From CAMDPA01 sp963825625 (GTDB taxonomy: Bacteria; Pseudomonadota; Alphaproteobacteria; Rhizobiales; Hyphomicrobiaceae), in NCBI GenBank assembly GCA_963825625.1, contig CAWGUF010000010.1, positions 124,001 through 188,000 of the forward strand: a stretch of 64,000 nt of DNA, written 5' to 3'. A model generated the notes under the pieces. That model did not search any database, had not been told where the DNA came from, and worked only from the letters and a program-made list of their open reading frames with translations. Positions 9,181-19,254 of this stretch are shown one piece after another; the stretch's first letter is position 1; every line of letters starts with the position of its first letter. A program made the translations under genes and the position numbers.

Positions 9181-9858
9181 ATGCACGTTCTGTTGATCGA
9201 AGATGACGGCGAAGCCGCCCGCTATTTGGCCAGGGCCCTGGGTGAGAGCGGACACGCCGCCGACGTTGCCACGGACGGCGAAGAAGGCCTGCAACTTGCC
9301 CGCGACGGCCAGTATGATGTGCTGATCGTGGACCGGATGCTGCCAAGCCGGGATGGCCTGTCCATCGTTCGGACCCTGCGAGCAGAAGGCGTATCCACGC
9401 CAGTTTTGTTCTTATCCGCCCTGGGCGAGGTCGATGATCGGGTGAAGGGGCTGAAAGCGGGCGGCGACGATTATCTGACCAAGCCGTTTGCGCTGTCGGA
9501 ATTGCTCGCTCGCATCGAGGCGTTGGTGCGCCGCGCCCAACCCGAAGAGATTCAGCCCCGCTACGTTGTCGACGACCTCGTCCTCGACCGCCTGTCCCGC
9601 AAGGTCATGCGCGGCGACCAGACCATCACTCTGCAACCGCGTGAGTTCAGGTTGCTGGAATATCTGATGAAGAATGCCGGCCAGATCGTCACCCGCACGA
9701 TGCTGCTGGAGAAAGTCTGGGACTACCATTTCGACCCGCAGACGAATGTCATCGACGTGCACATTTCCCGATTGCGCGCCAAGATAGACAAAGGTTTCGA
9801 CAAGCCGCTGGTCCACACGGTTCGCGGCGCAGGCTACATGATCGGCGGCGACGGTTAG
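9181..9858 (+). CDS. OmpR-family response regulator (CusR/CopR-like)
   Basis: A 225-residue regulator. Receiver domain: acidic residues E7/D8/D9, phospho-acceptor D51 in DVLIVDRMLPSRDG, conserved Lys in LTKPFAL. Winged-helix effector domain from about residue 125 with LQPREFRLLEYLM and VHISRLRAKID, ending TVRGAGYM. It is followed after 2 bases by its histidine kinase. Position after degP suggests an envelope- or metal-stress role, which the sequence alone does not prove. Confidence 0.9.
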   Translation: MHVLLIEDDGEAARYLARALGESGHAADVATDGEEGLQLARDGQYDVLIVDRMLPSRDGLSIVRTLRAEGVSTPVLFLSALGEVDDRVKGLKAGGDDYLTKPFALSELLARIEALVRRAQPEEIQPRYVVDDLVLDRLSRKVMRGDQTITLQPREFRLLEYLMKNAGQIVTRTMLLEKVWDYHFDPQTNVIDVHISRLRAKIDKGFDKPLVHTVRGAGYMIGGDG

Positions 9859-9860
9859 CG

Positions 9861-11321
9861 ATGACAGGCGACAGGCCAACCGCACGTCCTGCCAGCCCGC
9901 ACCCGACCGCAGGAAACCAGCGCAGGTCGTTGTGGCTTGCTCTGCCGACCTTTCTCGGCGCCACCCCATTTCGCCATGCCATGCTGTTCGTGACCGTGGT
10001 CGTCAGCACGGGAGCGCTTGTCCTGTGGCTGCTCTACACAAACGTCAGCGAAATCGTCTCGCGCCAATTGGTCGAGACGATCACGGTAGAGGCCGATGGT
10101 ATCGCCGAGCTGGCGCGCCTCGCGGGCCCCCCCGCCGCCGCATCGGCAATCACACAACACGCCAGTCGGGGCGAGGGCCGCCTTTACTTCCTCGAGCAGC
10201 CCGGCGGCACGAAGCTGGCCGGAAATCTGGACCGCTGGCCGACTGGACTGGCCCGCACGGGTCCGGGCGGCACCTTCCACTATACCGACCCCCGTCATCC
10301 AGGTACCCCGCCGCAACTCGGCGCTGGCACCGTACTCCGATTGAATGGCGGACTTCACCTGCTGGTCGCGCGCAATCTCGACCAGCAGCGACAGCTGGCC
10401 CGTAACGTCAGCACACTGTTCCTGACCGGTTTCGGCGCGCTGGCACTGGCGGGCATCCTCGCCGGCGCTGTCGCCGGCCGGTTCGCGCTTCGCCGCATCT
10501 CGCAGATGACGGCAACGACTGACGCTGTCAAAGCGGGAGACTTCTCCGGCCGGGTCCCGCTCACCGGCTCCGGTGACGAGCTTGATCACTTAGCGGACAA
10601 CCTGAACACGATGCTCGACCGCATCGAGCAGCTCATGGCGGGTCTGCGCGAGGTATCCGACAACATTGCCCACGATCTGAAGACACCACTATCGAGATTG
10701 CGCTCACGCGCCGAAACGGCCCTGCGTGACACCCGCGACCTCGCTGCACGCGAAGCACTCGGATGCGTCATCGAGGACGCAGACGATCTCATCAAGACCT
10801 TCAATGCCCTGTTGCTGATCGCCCGCCTGGAGGCCGGCGCCATCGAAGGCGCCTCCGAGGGTTTCGACATCGGCGCCCTGGCGGCAGATGTCGCAGAGCT
10901 CTACGCCCCCGTTGCCGAGGAGAGAGGTTTGATCATCGAGCGCGACATCGTCCACGGAATTGAGTTGGCAGCGAACCGCCAGCTCGTCGGCCAGGCCATT
11001 GCCAACATGCTCGATAATGCAATCAAGTACGGCAAGCCGGCGCAGTCTCGCCAGGAACCGTCCACAATCAACGTGCGCGTCGTTCGGGCGGACGATAGGG
11101 CCATCGTCTCCGTATCCGACAGCGGTCCGGGCATACCCGCCGCCGATCGCCAACGCGCATTGAAACGATTCGTCAGACTACAGGAGAGCAGGACCCAGCC
11201 GGGCACAGGTCTTGGCCTCAGCCTCGTTGCAGCCGTGGCGCGACTCCATGGTGGCAGTGTTAGCCTGGAAGATAATTCCCCCGGCCTCCGCATCGTCCTC
11301 ATGCTACCCTGCCATCGTTAA
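9861..11321 (+). CDS. Sensor histidine kinase (HAMP type), partner of the upstream regulator
   Basis: A 486-residue inner-membrane kinase: membrane segment near residues 37-58 (MLFVTVVVSTGALVLWLLY), periplasmic sensor to about residue 180, second segment near 185-210, HAMP domain to about 262, phospho-acceptor H271 in NIAHDLKTPLSRLRSRAE, N-box NMLDNAIKYG, G-boxes DSGPGIP and GTGLGLSLV. It starts 2 bases after the regulator stop, so the pair is co-translated. Intact, unlike the FeuQ-like kinase at the window start. The ligand is unknown. Confidence 0.92.
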   Translation: MTGDRPTARPASPHPTAGNQRRSLWLALPTFLGATPFRHAMLFVTVVVSTGALVLWLLYTNVSEIVSRQLVETITVEADGIAELARLAGPPAAASAITQHASRGEGRLYFLEQPGGTKLAGNLDRWPTGLARTGPGGTFHYTDPRHPGTPPQLGAGTVLRLNGGLHLLVARNLDQQRQLARNVSTLFLTGFGALALAGILAGAVAGRFALRRISQMTATTDAVKAGDFSGRVPLTGSGDELDHLADNLNTMLDRIEQLMAGLREVSDNIAHDLKTPLSRLRSRAETALRDTRDLAAREALGCVIEDADDLIKTFNALLLIARLEAGAIEGASEGFDIGALAADVAELYAPVAEERGLIIERDIVHGIELAANRQLVGQAIANMLDNAIKYGKPAQSRQEPSTINVRVVRADDRAIVSVSDSGPGIPAADRQRALKRFVRLQESRTQPGTGLGLSLVAAVARLHGGSVSLEDNSPGLRIVLMLPCHR

Positions 11322-11366
11322 CGAGGCACGCGGCACGACAGCGCCGGCAAGCGAGCAAGTAAGGCC

Positions 11367-14312
11367 ATGTCCGACAACGCCCCCGATCAGCCCCTCTACT
11401 CACGCATCGTCGCTGCCCCGATCTGCGCTGATGATGGCCGCGCCCAAATCGCCTACCAGGAATTCACTGCCGGACCGGAAAGTCTGGACAACCTCCGAAT
11501 TCTCGAGAACTCGAATGTGCGCAAGCTGATCGAGGGCGTGTTCGACGGCTCCCCGTTCCTCACCGGACTGATCCAGCGTGATCCCCAACGGCTGCTGTCA
11601 GTCCTCGCATCTCCCCCGCAGATGCGGCTCGATCAGCTGGTCGAGAACGCAGCACGACTGGCGATCACGGCAACATCCCAGAACGAGTTGATGGCAGGCC
11701 TGCGTGCAATGAAGAACGAGGCCGCCCTGCTCGTGGCATTGGCGGACCTCGGCGGCGCGTGGCCCCTTGCCGCGGTCACATCGGCGGTGACGAGGATCGC
11801 GGATGCTGCAGTGCAGGCGGCGACCCGCTTTCTGTTTTCACGGGCACGGGAGAAGGGCGACTGGTTGGGCGGCTCGGATGACGCCCCCGAGCACGCATCC
11901 GGATTCATCGTGCTTGGCATGGGCAAGTACGGTGCCGGCGAGCTGAATTATTCGTCGGATATCGACCTGATTGTGTTCTACGAGCGTGCGGCGATCAAGC
12001 TTCGCAACGGCGTCGAGCCCCAGTCGTTCTTCGTGCGCCTCACCAGAGACCTGGTGAAAATCGTGCAGGAGCGCACCGGCGACGGCTATGTCTTTCGCGT
12101 TGACCTGAGGCTCCGCCCCGACCCCGGTGCAACCCAGATCGCGCTCTCGACCGATGCGGCACTTCATTATTACGAAAGCTTCGGCCAGAACTGGGAACGC
12201 GCGGCCATGATCAAGGCCCGCGCTGTTGCAGGAGACATCGAGGCCGGCCGCGGCTTCATTGCCGAGCTGGCCCCCTTCATCTGGCGCAAGTATCTGGACT
12301 TCGCGGCTATCGCAGATATCCACGCCATGAAGCGCCAGATCAACGCGCATCGTGGCTTCTCCGTCATCGGCGTATCGGGCCACAACCTCAAGCTGGGCCG
12401 CGGCGGCATCCGCGAGATCGAGTTCTTCGCGCAAACGCAACAATTGATTGCCGGCGGCCGCCAGTCGGACCTTCGGCTCCCCACGACGCTTGCGACGCTG
12501 CAACGGCTCAAGGAACGACACTGGATCGAGCCCGATGTCGAAGCCGAGCTTGCCGATGCCTACATATATTTGCGGACCCTGGAGCATCGCCTGCAAATGG
12601 TGGCGGACGAACAGACCCATACGCTGCCAGCCGACCGAACCGAGCTTGAGCGGTTCGCCCGCTTTGCCGGATATGCCGACACGACCGCACTGTCCGATGC
12701 CTTGCTGAGCGTGCTTGGCACCGTTCAGCAGCATTATGCCGCCTTGTTTGAGGATAGCCCCGAGCTCTCGCGCGAGGGCCACAACCTCGTGTTCGCAGGC
12801 GAGACAGACGATCCGGCCACCCTTGAGACGCTTACGCGGCTGGGATACTCGCAGCCCTCCCAGGTGATCGAGACCATCCGGGGCTGGCATCATGGCCGTG
12901 CGGCTGCGGTGCGCACAGCCCGCGCCCGGGAATTGTTGACTGAAGTACAGCCACTGTTGATCGAAGCGCTGGCCGAGACGGCATCACCCGATGCGGCTTT
13001 TGCCTCCTTCGATCGCTTCCTGGCGGAGCTGCCATCCGGCGTGCAGCTGTTCTCCCTGCTCAAGGCGAACCCGAAGCTGCTACGCCTGGTTGCCGACATC
13101 ATGGGCTCGGCCCCCAGACTTGCCACGATCTTGGGCCGCCGTCGGCGACTTCTCGATGCCGTGCTTGATCCACGCGTGATGGGCACGCTGCCCTCCCGCG
13201 ATGATCTCGCCGTCCTCATCCGGTCCGAGCTCGATGCCGCGAGCGACTTGCAGGAAATTCTCGACATCGCCCGCGTCTTGGGCAACGAGCAGTCCTTCCT
13301 GGTCGGAGTCACGGATACTGACAGGCATGATCGGCGCCGCCCAGGCAGGAGGCGCATACGCCCAGCTTGCGGAAGAGCTGATCGGCGGCGTGCAGGCCGC
13401 AATCGAGGTTGAGTTCGCCGCAACCACGGCAGCGTGCCGGGCGGTGGTGCCGCGGTCGTTGCGATGGGCAAGCTCGGAGGCCGCGAGATGACGGCCTCTT
13501 CCGATCTCGATCTGATCGTCGTCTACGACTACGAAGGCAGCGACGGCGATGTGCTCGTTCAGTCTGACGGCCCCCGGCCGTTGGCCGTCACCCAGTATTA
13601 CGCGCGTTTGACCCAGCGCCTCATCAGCGGATTGTCGGCCCCGACCCCGGAAGGACTGCTTTACGAGGTCGACATGCGACTGCGGCCGTCCGGTCAGCAA
13701 GGACCGGTCGCAACACGCCTTGCAAGCTTCGTCGATTACCAGACCGGCGATGCCTGGACCTGGGAACACCTCGCCTTGACACGCGCGCGCGTGATCTCCG
13801 GCCCGCCGCGATTGCGTGCGCAGGTCGACAAGGCGATCAGGGCGATACTTTGCCGGCCGCGCGATCGCGCCAGGATCGCAGCCGACGTTCGCGACATGCG
13901 AGCCAGGATCGCCAAAGAAAAGGGCACCACGAACATCTGGGACCTGAAGCAAGTCCGCGGCGGTCTTGTCGATCTGGAGTTCATGGCCCAGTACCTGCAG
14001 CTGGTGCACGCCCCCTCGCATCCGGACGTTCTGGACCAGAGCACGATCCAGGCACTGGACAAGCTGCAGCGCCACGACCTTCTGGCCTCAGCCGACGCTG
14101 CCGTGCTGATCCCGGCTGCCCGCCTTATCAACGATCTGACCCAGCTTCTCCGCCTCTGCCTCGACACTCAGTTCGATCCAGCGACAGCCCCCGACGGCTT
14201 GAAGACCCTCCTGACCCGGGCCACCGATACGCCCAGCTTCGCCCATCTGGAAGGTACCCTGCGAGCGACCTTGGAAGAGACCGCAGCACTGTTCGATCGC
14301 ATCGTATCCTGA
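11367..14312 (+). pseudogene. glnE: Bifunctional glutamine synthetase adenylyltransferase/removase GlnE, two compensating frameshifts
   Basis: GlnE adenylylates and deadenylylates glutamine synthetase in response to PII. The N-terminal nucleotidyltransferase (GMGKYGAGELNYSSDIDL) lies in 11367-13310; the C-terminal one (AMGKLGGREMTASSDLDL) lies in 13424-14312, same frame. Between them about 38 codons (RILTGMIGAAQAGGAYAQL) are in the +1 frame. Joining needs removal of one base near 13311 and addition of one C near 13424 (ACCACGG read as ACCCACGG). Total length would be about 981 residues, which is normal. Uncorrected, translation stops at 13412 and loses the second catalytic domain. Two opposite single-base indels within 115 bases look more like sequencing error than decay. 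Confidence 0.9.
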
Positions 14313-14428
14313 CCAAAAATAATCGGCTTCCGCGCGACGGATCGCACCCCGCTCCATCGTTGTCTTTGTCGAAAGGGCCACCACCCCGGTCCGGTCGAAA
14401 AGACTTATGTAGCGAAAGGAAGACTTGC

Positions 14429-15454
14429 ATGTCCAAGAAAGCGATCCTCATCGGCGCAGGAGCATTGCTCGCGATAGCCGGAGCCGCTGCGGCAATAGCC
14501 GAGGTCGGAAATAGAGATGGCCGTTTCGGCCACCGCTGGATGGACCGTGGCGGCGGACATCACGGCGGCGGGATGCGTCATGGCGGAGACGACGACGGTT
14601 CCGCCTTCATGCGGGAAGGCCGGCGTGGCGGATGGCATGGACGACGCGGCAGCATGAGCGCCGAGGAATTCGACAGCCGCACCCGCGAGCGCTTCGCCCG
14701 GCTCGACAAGAACAGTGATGGCGTAATCGATAGCGCCGAAGTTCAAGCGACGATTGAACAGCGCGGCAATCGCCGGCAGGCTCGGGTGGAAACCCGCGTT
14801 GGGCGCATGCTCGCGCGGTTTGACACCAACAAGGACGGAAAGATCAGCCGCGAGGAGTTCCTCGACAGGGTAAAGGCCCGCTTCGCCCGCATGGACCTCA
14901 ATAACGACGGCCGCATCACGGACGAGGATTTGCCCCCGGTCATGCGCGGTCGCGACGTCTTGAAGGGCGGACCCGCTTCGGACGGACCGGGCTTCGGCCG
15001 CGGCCGCGGCAATCGGGCTGGCTTCATGCTGGGACGCATCCGCGCAGCAGATGCCAACAACGATGGCATCATCACACTCGATGAGGTTCTCGCGCAGGCC
15101 GGCAAGCGCTTCGATCAGATGGATCGCAACAAGGACGGCACCGTCGACAAGGCCGACTTCGATGGCCTGCAAAAGGAGATGGTCGCCTACCGCGTGCAGC
15201 GCTTCATCCACAACTTCGGCGCGGACAAGGATGGCAAGGTGACCCGCGAACAGTTTTTCGCTGCAGCGAAAGAGCGGTTTGCCTCGCGCGACATCAACGC
15301 TGACGGCCGTATCGATCGCCAGGATTTCGGCGGCGGTCGGGGCGGACGCCATGGCATGGATCGCGGTCGCGGCGGACCGGATGGGCGGATGGGCCCCGGA
15401 AGCCCCGGAGGTCCGGGAGGTCCCGGCGGGCCGAGCCCTGACCAACCCCGTTGA
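14429..15454 (+). CDS. Secreted protein with seven EF-hand calcium-binding loops
   Basis: A 341-residue protein with an N-terminal signal segment (AILIGAGALLAIAGAAAAIA) and a His/Gly-rich stretch (residues about 34-66). Seven DxNxDG-type loops can be read in order: DKNSDGVIDSAE, DTNKDGKISREE, DLNNDGRITDED, DANNDGIITLDE, DRNKDGTVDKAD, GADKDGKVTREQ, DINADGRIDRQD. The C-terminus is a Gly/Pro repeat tail (GPGSPGGPGGPGGP). The ATG at 14429 follows AGGAAG. Periplasmic or extracellular calcium or divalent-metal binding is the likely property; no enzyme domain is seen. It precedes an ECF sigma-factor operon and may be its target. Confidence 0.85.
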   Translation: MSKKAILIGAGALLAIAGAAAAIAEVGNRDGRFGHRWMDRGGGHHGGGMRHGGDDDGSAFMREGRRGGWHGRRGSMSAEEFDSRTRERFARLDKNSDGVIDSAEVQATIEQRGNRRQARVETRVGRMLARFDTNKDGKISREEFLDRVKARFARMDLNNDGRITDEDLPPVMRGRDVLKGGPASDGPGFGRGRGNRAGFMLGRIRAADANNDGIITLDEVLAQAGKRFDQMDRNKDGTVDKADFDGLQKEMVAYRVQRFIHNFGADKDGKVTREQFFAAAKERFASRDINADGRIDRQDFGGGRGGRHGMDRGRGGPDGRMGPGSPGGPGGPGGPSPDQPR

Positions 15455-15515
15455 TCCGGCTGACGTGACCGTCCGATGTCGGCTGCCGCCCCAAGGCTGG
15501 GACGCTCACGAAATG

Positions 15516-15544
15516 CTCTCCCCGATACCCAGCATCGGGGAGAG
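15516..15544 (+). terminator. Strong hairpin after the EF-hand gene
   Basis: A perfect 11-base stem, CTCTCCCCGAT (15516-15526) with ATCGGGGAGAG (15534-15544), around the 7-base loop ACCCAGC. It lies 62 bases after the EF-hand stop codon and 94 bases before the sigma-factor start. There is no T-run after it, so it may be a transcription attenuator or processing site instead of a classical terminator. Confidence 0.5.
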
Positions 15545-15637
15545 GTTCGTGTGGCGCGACCGCTCCGGACCATGCTAGGGGGCAGCGGTGTAGCGCAAAT
15601 CTACGCTGGAACTGCAACTAGGGTGGAGAACGCAGGG

Positions 15638-16255
15638 GTGCCGCGCCGAGGGACCGATGGCCAACCCAGCGAGGTCGACGCCACAGGCATGGCGTCGACA
15701 GGCGACGAAGCCATTCTGCTGGAACGTGTGGCGGCACGCGACGGTGCCGCATTCCGTGTCCTGGTTGAGCGCCACCTGCCAGCCTTGGTTTCTACCGCCA
15801 GGCGCATACTCTCAGATGAGGCCGAGGCAGAAGACGTGGCGCAAGAGGCTTTTGTCCGGCTATGGCAGGGTGCGGAGAAACTCGAGATCGGTAACGGCAG
15901 CGCTCGCCCTTGGCTCCGGCGGGTCGTGTCCAACCTCTCTATCGACCGCATCCGCGCGCGTCGCCGGACCGAAGTGACCGACGAGGTTCCCGACCAGCCC
16001 GTAGCCGCCACACAGTTCAAAGATCTGGCGACGGACGAGCTGGCAGCACGCGTTGACAAAGTAATCCAAGCCCTACCGGAGCGACAACGCCAGGCGCTGG
16101 TGCTGTTCCACTACGAAGGCATGAGCCAGAATGAAATTAGCGACGTCCTGCAAATTTCAGAAGAAGCAGTCGAATCGCTATTGTCCCGGGCACGCCGCGG
16201 ATTACGTACGATGTTGAATGATGAATGGCGGCAACTGCTGTCTGACTTGGAGTAA
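15638..16255 (+). CDS. ECF-type RNA polymerase sigma factor
   Basis: About 205 residues with sigma region 2 (VLVERHLPALVSTARRIL ... DVAQEAFVRLW and ARPWLRRVVSNLSIDRIR) and sigma region 4 (LPERQRQALVLFHYEGMSQ, then EISDVLQISEEAVESLLSRA). The GTG at 15638 is preferred because GGTGGAG lies 8 bases upstream; an ATG at 15689 (MASTGDEA) is an alternative start. Next come a single-pass membrane protein and a Spy/CnrR-like periplasmic protein, so this is probably an extracytoplasmic metal- or envelope-stress response unit. Confidence 0.9.
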   Translation: MPRRGTDGQPSEVDATGMASTGDEAILLERVAARDGAAFRVLVERHLPALVSTARRILSDEAEAEDVAQEAFVRLWQGAEKLEIGNGSARPWLRRVVSNLSIDRIRARRRTEVTDEVPDQPVAATQFKDLATDELAARVDKVIQALPERQRQALVLFHYEGMSQNEISDVLQISEEAVESLLSRARRGLRTMLNDEWRQLLSDLE

Positions 16256-16288
16256 CGACCCGCGGTAGACCGGCCGCGGCAAGAGGCT

Positions 16289-16876
16289 ATGATGAGCAGC
16301 AACGACAAGCGCGAAACCCTGATGAGCCCCCACGATCGACGGGCGGAGCTGGTCCGCTTGCTCGACATTTGCGGCGCTGACGACACCCGATGGTCTCCGG
16401 CGGTTGGCGAACGCATCCGCACACTTGCCGCGGACGTGCCGGATGCAAAGGCAGTCCTCGAGCAGGCACGCGCAGTTGACCGCCTGCTCGATGCCACCCG
16501 CGAGTATGCTCCGACCTCGCCCAACCACGCTGCGCTAGCTGACCGGATATTGGCAGCCGCCCTCGCGACAACGCCGGATAACCGGACTCAAAACACTGCC
16601 AGTGCCGGTGCGGACGTCATCCGCCTCGATGCCAAGCAGCGCGACAGGCAAACGCCATCACGGCGCGGTCCCCTGCCTGCGAGCCGCACCGTTCCACGCT
16701 GGCAGCAGACCGGCGCACTGCTTGCCGCTTCCCTGCTGATCGGAATTATTGTCGGCGGCAGTTTCGACTTCGAGCCGATCGTACGAGACCTTGCCGGCGC
16801 GTCGAGCAGCACCGCCGAGTTCGAGGCCACTGCCATGGCACTCGGCGGCGAACTTGGAGGTGAAGACGCGCTATGA
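16289..16876 (+). CDS. Probable anti-sigma factor, single-pass membrane protein
   Basis: A 195-residue protein with an acidic/helical cytoplasmic N-terminal half (residues 1-95), a basic linker (RDRQTPSRRGPLPASRTVPR) and one membrane helix near residues 143-160 (GALLAASLLIGIIVGG), then a short periplasmic tail. It lies 33 bases after the ECF sigma gene, and its TGA overlaps the ATG of the next gene. Topology and position fit an anti-sigma factor. No zinc-binding HxxxCxxC motif of the ZAS class is present, so if it is an anti-sigma factor it is of a different class. Confidence 0.6.
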   Translation: MMSSNDKRETLMSPHDRRAELVRLLDICGADDTRWSPAVGERIRTLAADVPDAKAVLEQARAVDRLLDATREYAPTSPNHAALADRILAAALATTPDNRTQNTASAGADVIRLDAKQRDRQTPSRRGPLPASRTVPRWQQTGALLAASLLIGIIVGGSFDFEPIVRDLAGASSSTAEFEATAMALGGELGGEDAL

Positions 16877-17412
16877 GCCAACCCGCCAAGACAGTCGCGT
16901 CGCCCAATGGCAGACGCCGGTGGCTTTGGACGGCCTTGCTCCTGTCACTCGCCGTCAATGCCGTATTTGTTGGCATAGCTCTGCGCACTCTTTGGCATGT
17001 CAGGAACGCCAACTTCATGTCGGTTGGCACCATTGACCGACGGCTGCCCGGCTTTGTCGAGTCGCTTCCGGACGATCGCCGCACGAAACTTCGCGACGAA
17101 GCGTTTCAACGCAATCGGCAGGATTTGCGGCCGATGCGCCGCGCGCTGCGCCAGGCGCGAACCGACGCCGCACGCGCCTTCACCGCGGATCCGTTTGATC
17201 GGCAGGCATTTGCGGCGGCCGAAGCCCGTTTGGCTGAGGCGGAAAGCAATCTGCGCCGTGCGGTGCGAGACCGTCTAGGCGAGCTCGGTGAGCAACTGAC
17301 GGTAGAGGAGCGGCGTGCCTTCCTGCGCTGGATGCGCCCCGGACGAGGCGGCCGCTTTCGCCAAGGCGGATGGCGCCACGAACGCGATGACCGTCCAGCG
17401 CAAGAGCCTTGA
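16873..17412 (+). CDS. Periplasmic heavy-metal sensor/chaperone of the CnrR/Spy type
   Basis: A 179-residue protein with an N-terminal membrane anchor (residues about 17-38, WLWTALLLSLAVNAVFVGIAL) and an Arg/Ala-rich four-helix-bundle periplasmic domain (LPDDRRTKLRDEAFQRNRQD ... AEARLAEAESNLRRAVRDRL), as in heavy-metal-resistance (CnrR, RcnX) and Spy/CpxP proteins. The C-terminal tail is Gly/Arg/His-rich. Its start overlaps the stop of the probable anti-sigma gene, as in CnrYXH-type sensory modules where such a protein senses metal for an ECF factor. The metal cannot be inferred. Confidence 0.7.
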   Translation: MSQPAKTVASPNGRRRWLWTALLLSLAVNAVFVGIALRTLWHVRNANFMSVGTIDRRLPGFVESLPDDRRTKLRDEAFQRNRQDLRPMRRALRQARTDAARAFTADPFDRQAFAAAEARLAEAESNLRRAVRDRLGELGEQLTVEERRAFLRWMRPGRGGRFRQGGWRHERDDRPAQEP

Positions 17413-17669
17413 TGCGAGATATCCCGCACTCTGCCAGCCCTGGGCCGTGCGCGCGGATTGCCCCACCGCAGTTTCCGCAATCCACCTCCTTAGAATCACC
17501 GAGACCACTGCCCCACGCTGGAAAATCTGAAGCACGTCGAAGCGCTCCCTGGCACCGGTGCGCCACTATTGCCGGCCCGCTGGTTTTGAACACGCTTTTC
17601 TCTGGTAGTCATCGCCATCCGGTCGCGATAAATGCATGGTCGGACGAACGGTGCAGAGGGGGCAATTCG

Positions 17670-18260
17670 ATGATTCTCTGGGGTCTTTCCATTTCCGCCA
17701 GTGCAGCACTTCTCGTTCTGACCGCAGCACTGCGGCCGGAAGGCGTACATATGGCCTACGCTCATATGTTGATCGCCGCGGCAGTCTGCATCTGCATCGC
17801 CCTGCTTTACATCAAGGACAATAGCGCACTACGAAAGGCAGGCGCCGGGCCCAGCGCCTTGGCCGCCCTGACCGCTCGCTACATGGGGACTGTTTGGAGC
17901 TGGGCCGCGCTCGCCCTCGCTGTTACGTATGCAACGAACATTCTCACCTGGCGTGAGTGGCCGCATTTCCTGGCGGCAAGTATCGTGGTAGCAGGCCTAT
18001 GTCTATTGTTCGCAGCAATGCTCCAGAAGGATGCAAACGCCGGCCGCGAGGACGCCACAATGCTGCGCCTCGGCCGCATCCTGACCTGGGTTCAATTGGT
18101 CGGCGTGTCCCTCGCTGTCGTGGGCTTGCTGATTGATGGCAAGATGACACGCTTCATGACCTTGAGGTATACGGATTGGGCGGCAAACAATGTCTTTTTC
18201 TTCGGTGCATTGGCTATCGCAGCAATATCTGCCCACGCCTTGCGCACCAGAGCCGCATGA
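17670..18260 (+). CDS. Membrane protein of unknown function, about five helices
   Basis: A 196-residue hydrophobic protein. Predicted membrane segments by eye: residues about 3-22, 28-48, 68-90, 95-115, 135-155 and 168-190. The ATG at 17670 follows GAGGGGG 8 bases upstream. I recognise no domain. The end of the protein (DWAANNVFFFGALAIAAISAHAL) resembles the end of the following gene's product (DWPANQIFLAGGLMM), suggesting that the two are diverged paralogues or subunits. The 257 bases before it hold no gene that I can support. Confidence 0.7.
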   Translation: MILWGLSISASAALLVLTAALRPEGVHMAYAHMLIAAAVCICIALLYIKDNSALRKAGAGPSALAALTARYMGTVWSWAALALAVTYATNILTWREWPHFLAASIVVAGLCLLFAAMLQKDANAGREDATMLRLGRILTWVQLVGVSLAVVGLLIDGKMTRFMTLRYTDWAANNVFFFGALAIAAISAHALRTRAA

Positions 18261-18325
18261 GGCGCTCGCGCCACCCCATACGGGCCTCGGATATCAATCT
18301 CTAGACGCTTGCCTCCCGAGTAGGC

Positions 18326-19030
18326 ATGACAGGCAATGCCTACGGAGATCATGAGAACATGCCATTGATGCGCAGTCTTCCGTGGCTAATGACAGCGATC
18401 ATGGCGAGCGCCGCGACGATCGTCTCCGGCGCACGCGAGGAATTCGTTTTCTTGCTGCTCTCCGGCGCGTTCTCGTTTGCAACGGCTTTGGTCGCAGTCT
18501 CTAGCTACGCCAACGAAGTCTACATCACCCGTACAGACGATGCTGGTGGAGTAAAGGACCGCCCGGCAGCGGCGGGCAATGCCGCCTTGATCGCGATCGG
18601 CTATTTCTGGGGCGGCTTTTGCATGTTTTCAGTTTACGCGCTTTCGGGACTTTACTGGCGCCACGGCTGGCAATACGGTCTCGGCATGCTGTTGATTGCC
18701 GTTCTCTTGTCCACCTACGCTTGGTTGCTTCACAGTAGGGTTCAGATCGTATCGCGGCCCGCCGCGTTGCAGTTGGCGAATTGGCTGGCAATGGCGCATG
18801 CATTGGCCGCCGCCACTGGTCTCAGCTTCTTGATTGGCTCCGGCAAGATCCTCTCCACTAAGCCGGATTGGCCCGCAAACCAGATCTTTCTGGCTGGTGG
18901 GCTAATGATGGTCACCCTCAGCGGCATTGCCGTGGCAACACACTGGCGCATCGACCGCACGACATCGGCGGAACGTGCCCGCTCCCAGGCTGAGCTAGCC
19001 TCGAGAGAAACCGCCCGTGCGGGATCATAG
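18326..19030 (+). CDS. Membrane protein of unknown function, related to its upstream neighbour
   Basis: A 234-residue polytopic protein with hydrophobic segments near residues 19-36, 42-60, 88-108, 118-135, 152-172 and 190-208, then a charged C-terminal tail (DRTTSAERARSQAELASRETA). The first ATG is used; an ATG at 18359 preceded by GGAG is also possible. The motif KPDWPANQIFLAGG parallels DWAANNVFFFGA in the preceding protein. No known family recognised. The 224 bases after it (19031-19254) hold nothing recognisable. Confidence 0.68.
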   Translation: MTGNAYGDHENMPLMRSLPWLMTAIMASAATIVSGAREEFVFLLLSGAFSFATALVAVSSYANEVYITRTDDAGGVKDRPAAAGNAALIAIGYFWGGFCMFSVYALSGLYWRHGWQYGLGMLLIAVLLSTYAWLLHSRVQIVSRPAALQLANWLAMAHALAAATGLSFLIGSGKILSTKPDWPANQIFLAGGLMMVTLSGIAVATHWRIDRTTSAERARSQAELASRETARAGS

Positions 19031-19254
19031 AAATCCGCTGTTCCAAAAGCCTTGCGACCAACTCTGCTGCAGTTGTCTTGCTTGTTTGAGCCGCCTTCCC
19101 GCCCGCAATCCAGCGCACGATCTGGTCCGCCGGCAGCAACGATTTCTGCCAGGACTACGAGCCGCCCCGTAACGCACGCTTGTCCTGACATGGCACTGCA
19201 TGTTCCAATCGCCACGCCGCATTGGCCAGGCCTCGATATTCGATGGGACGCGCG

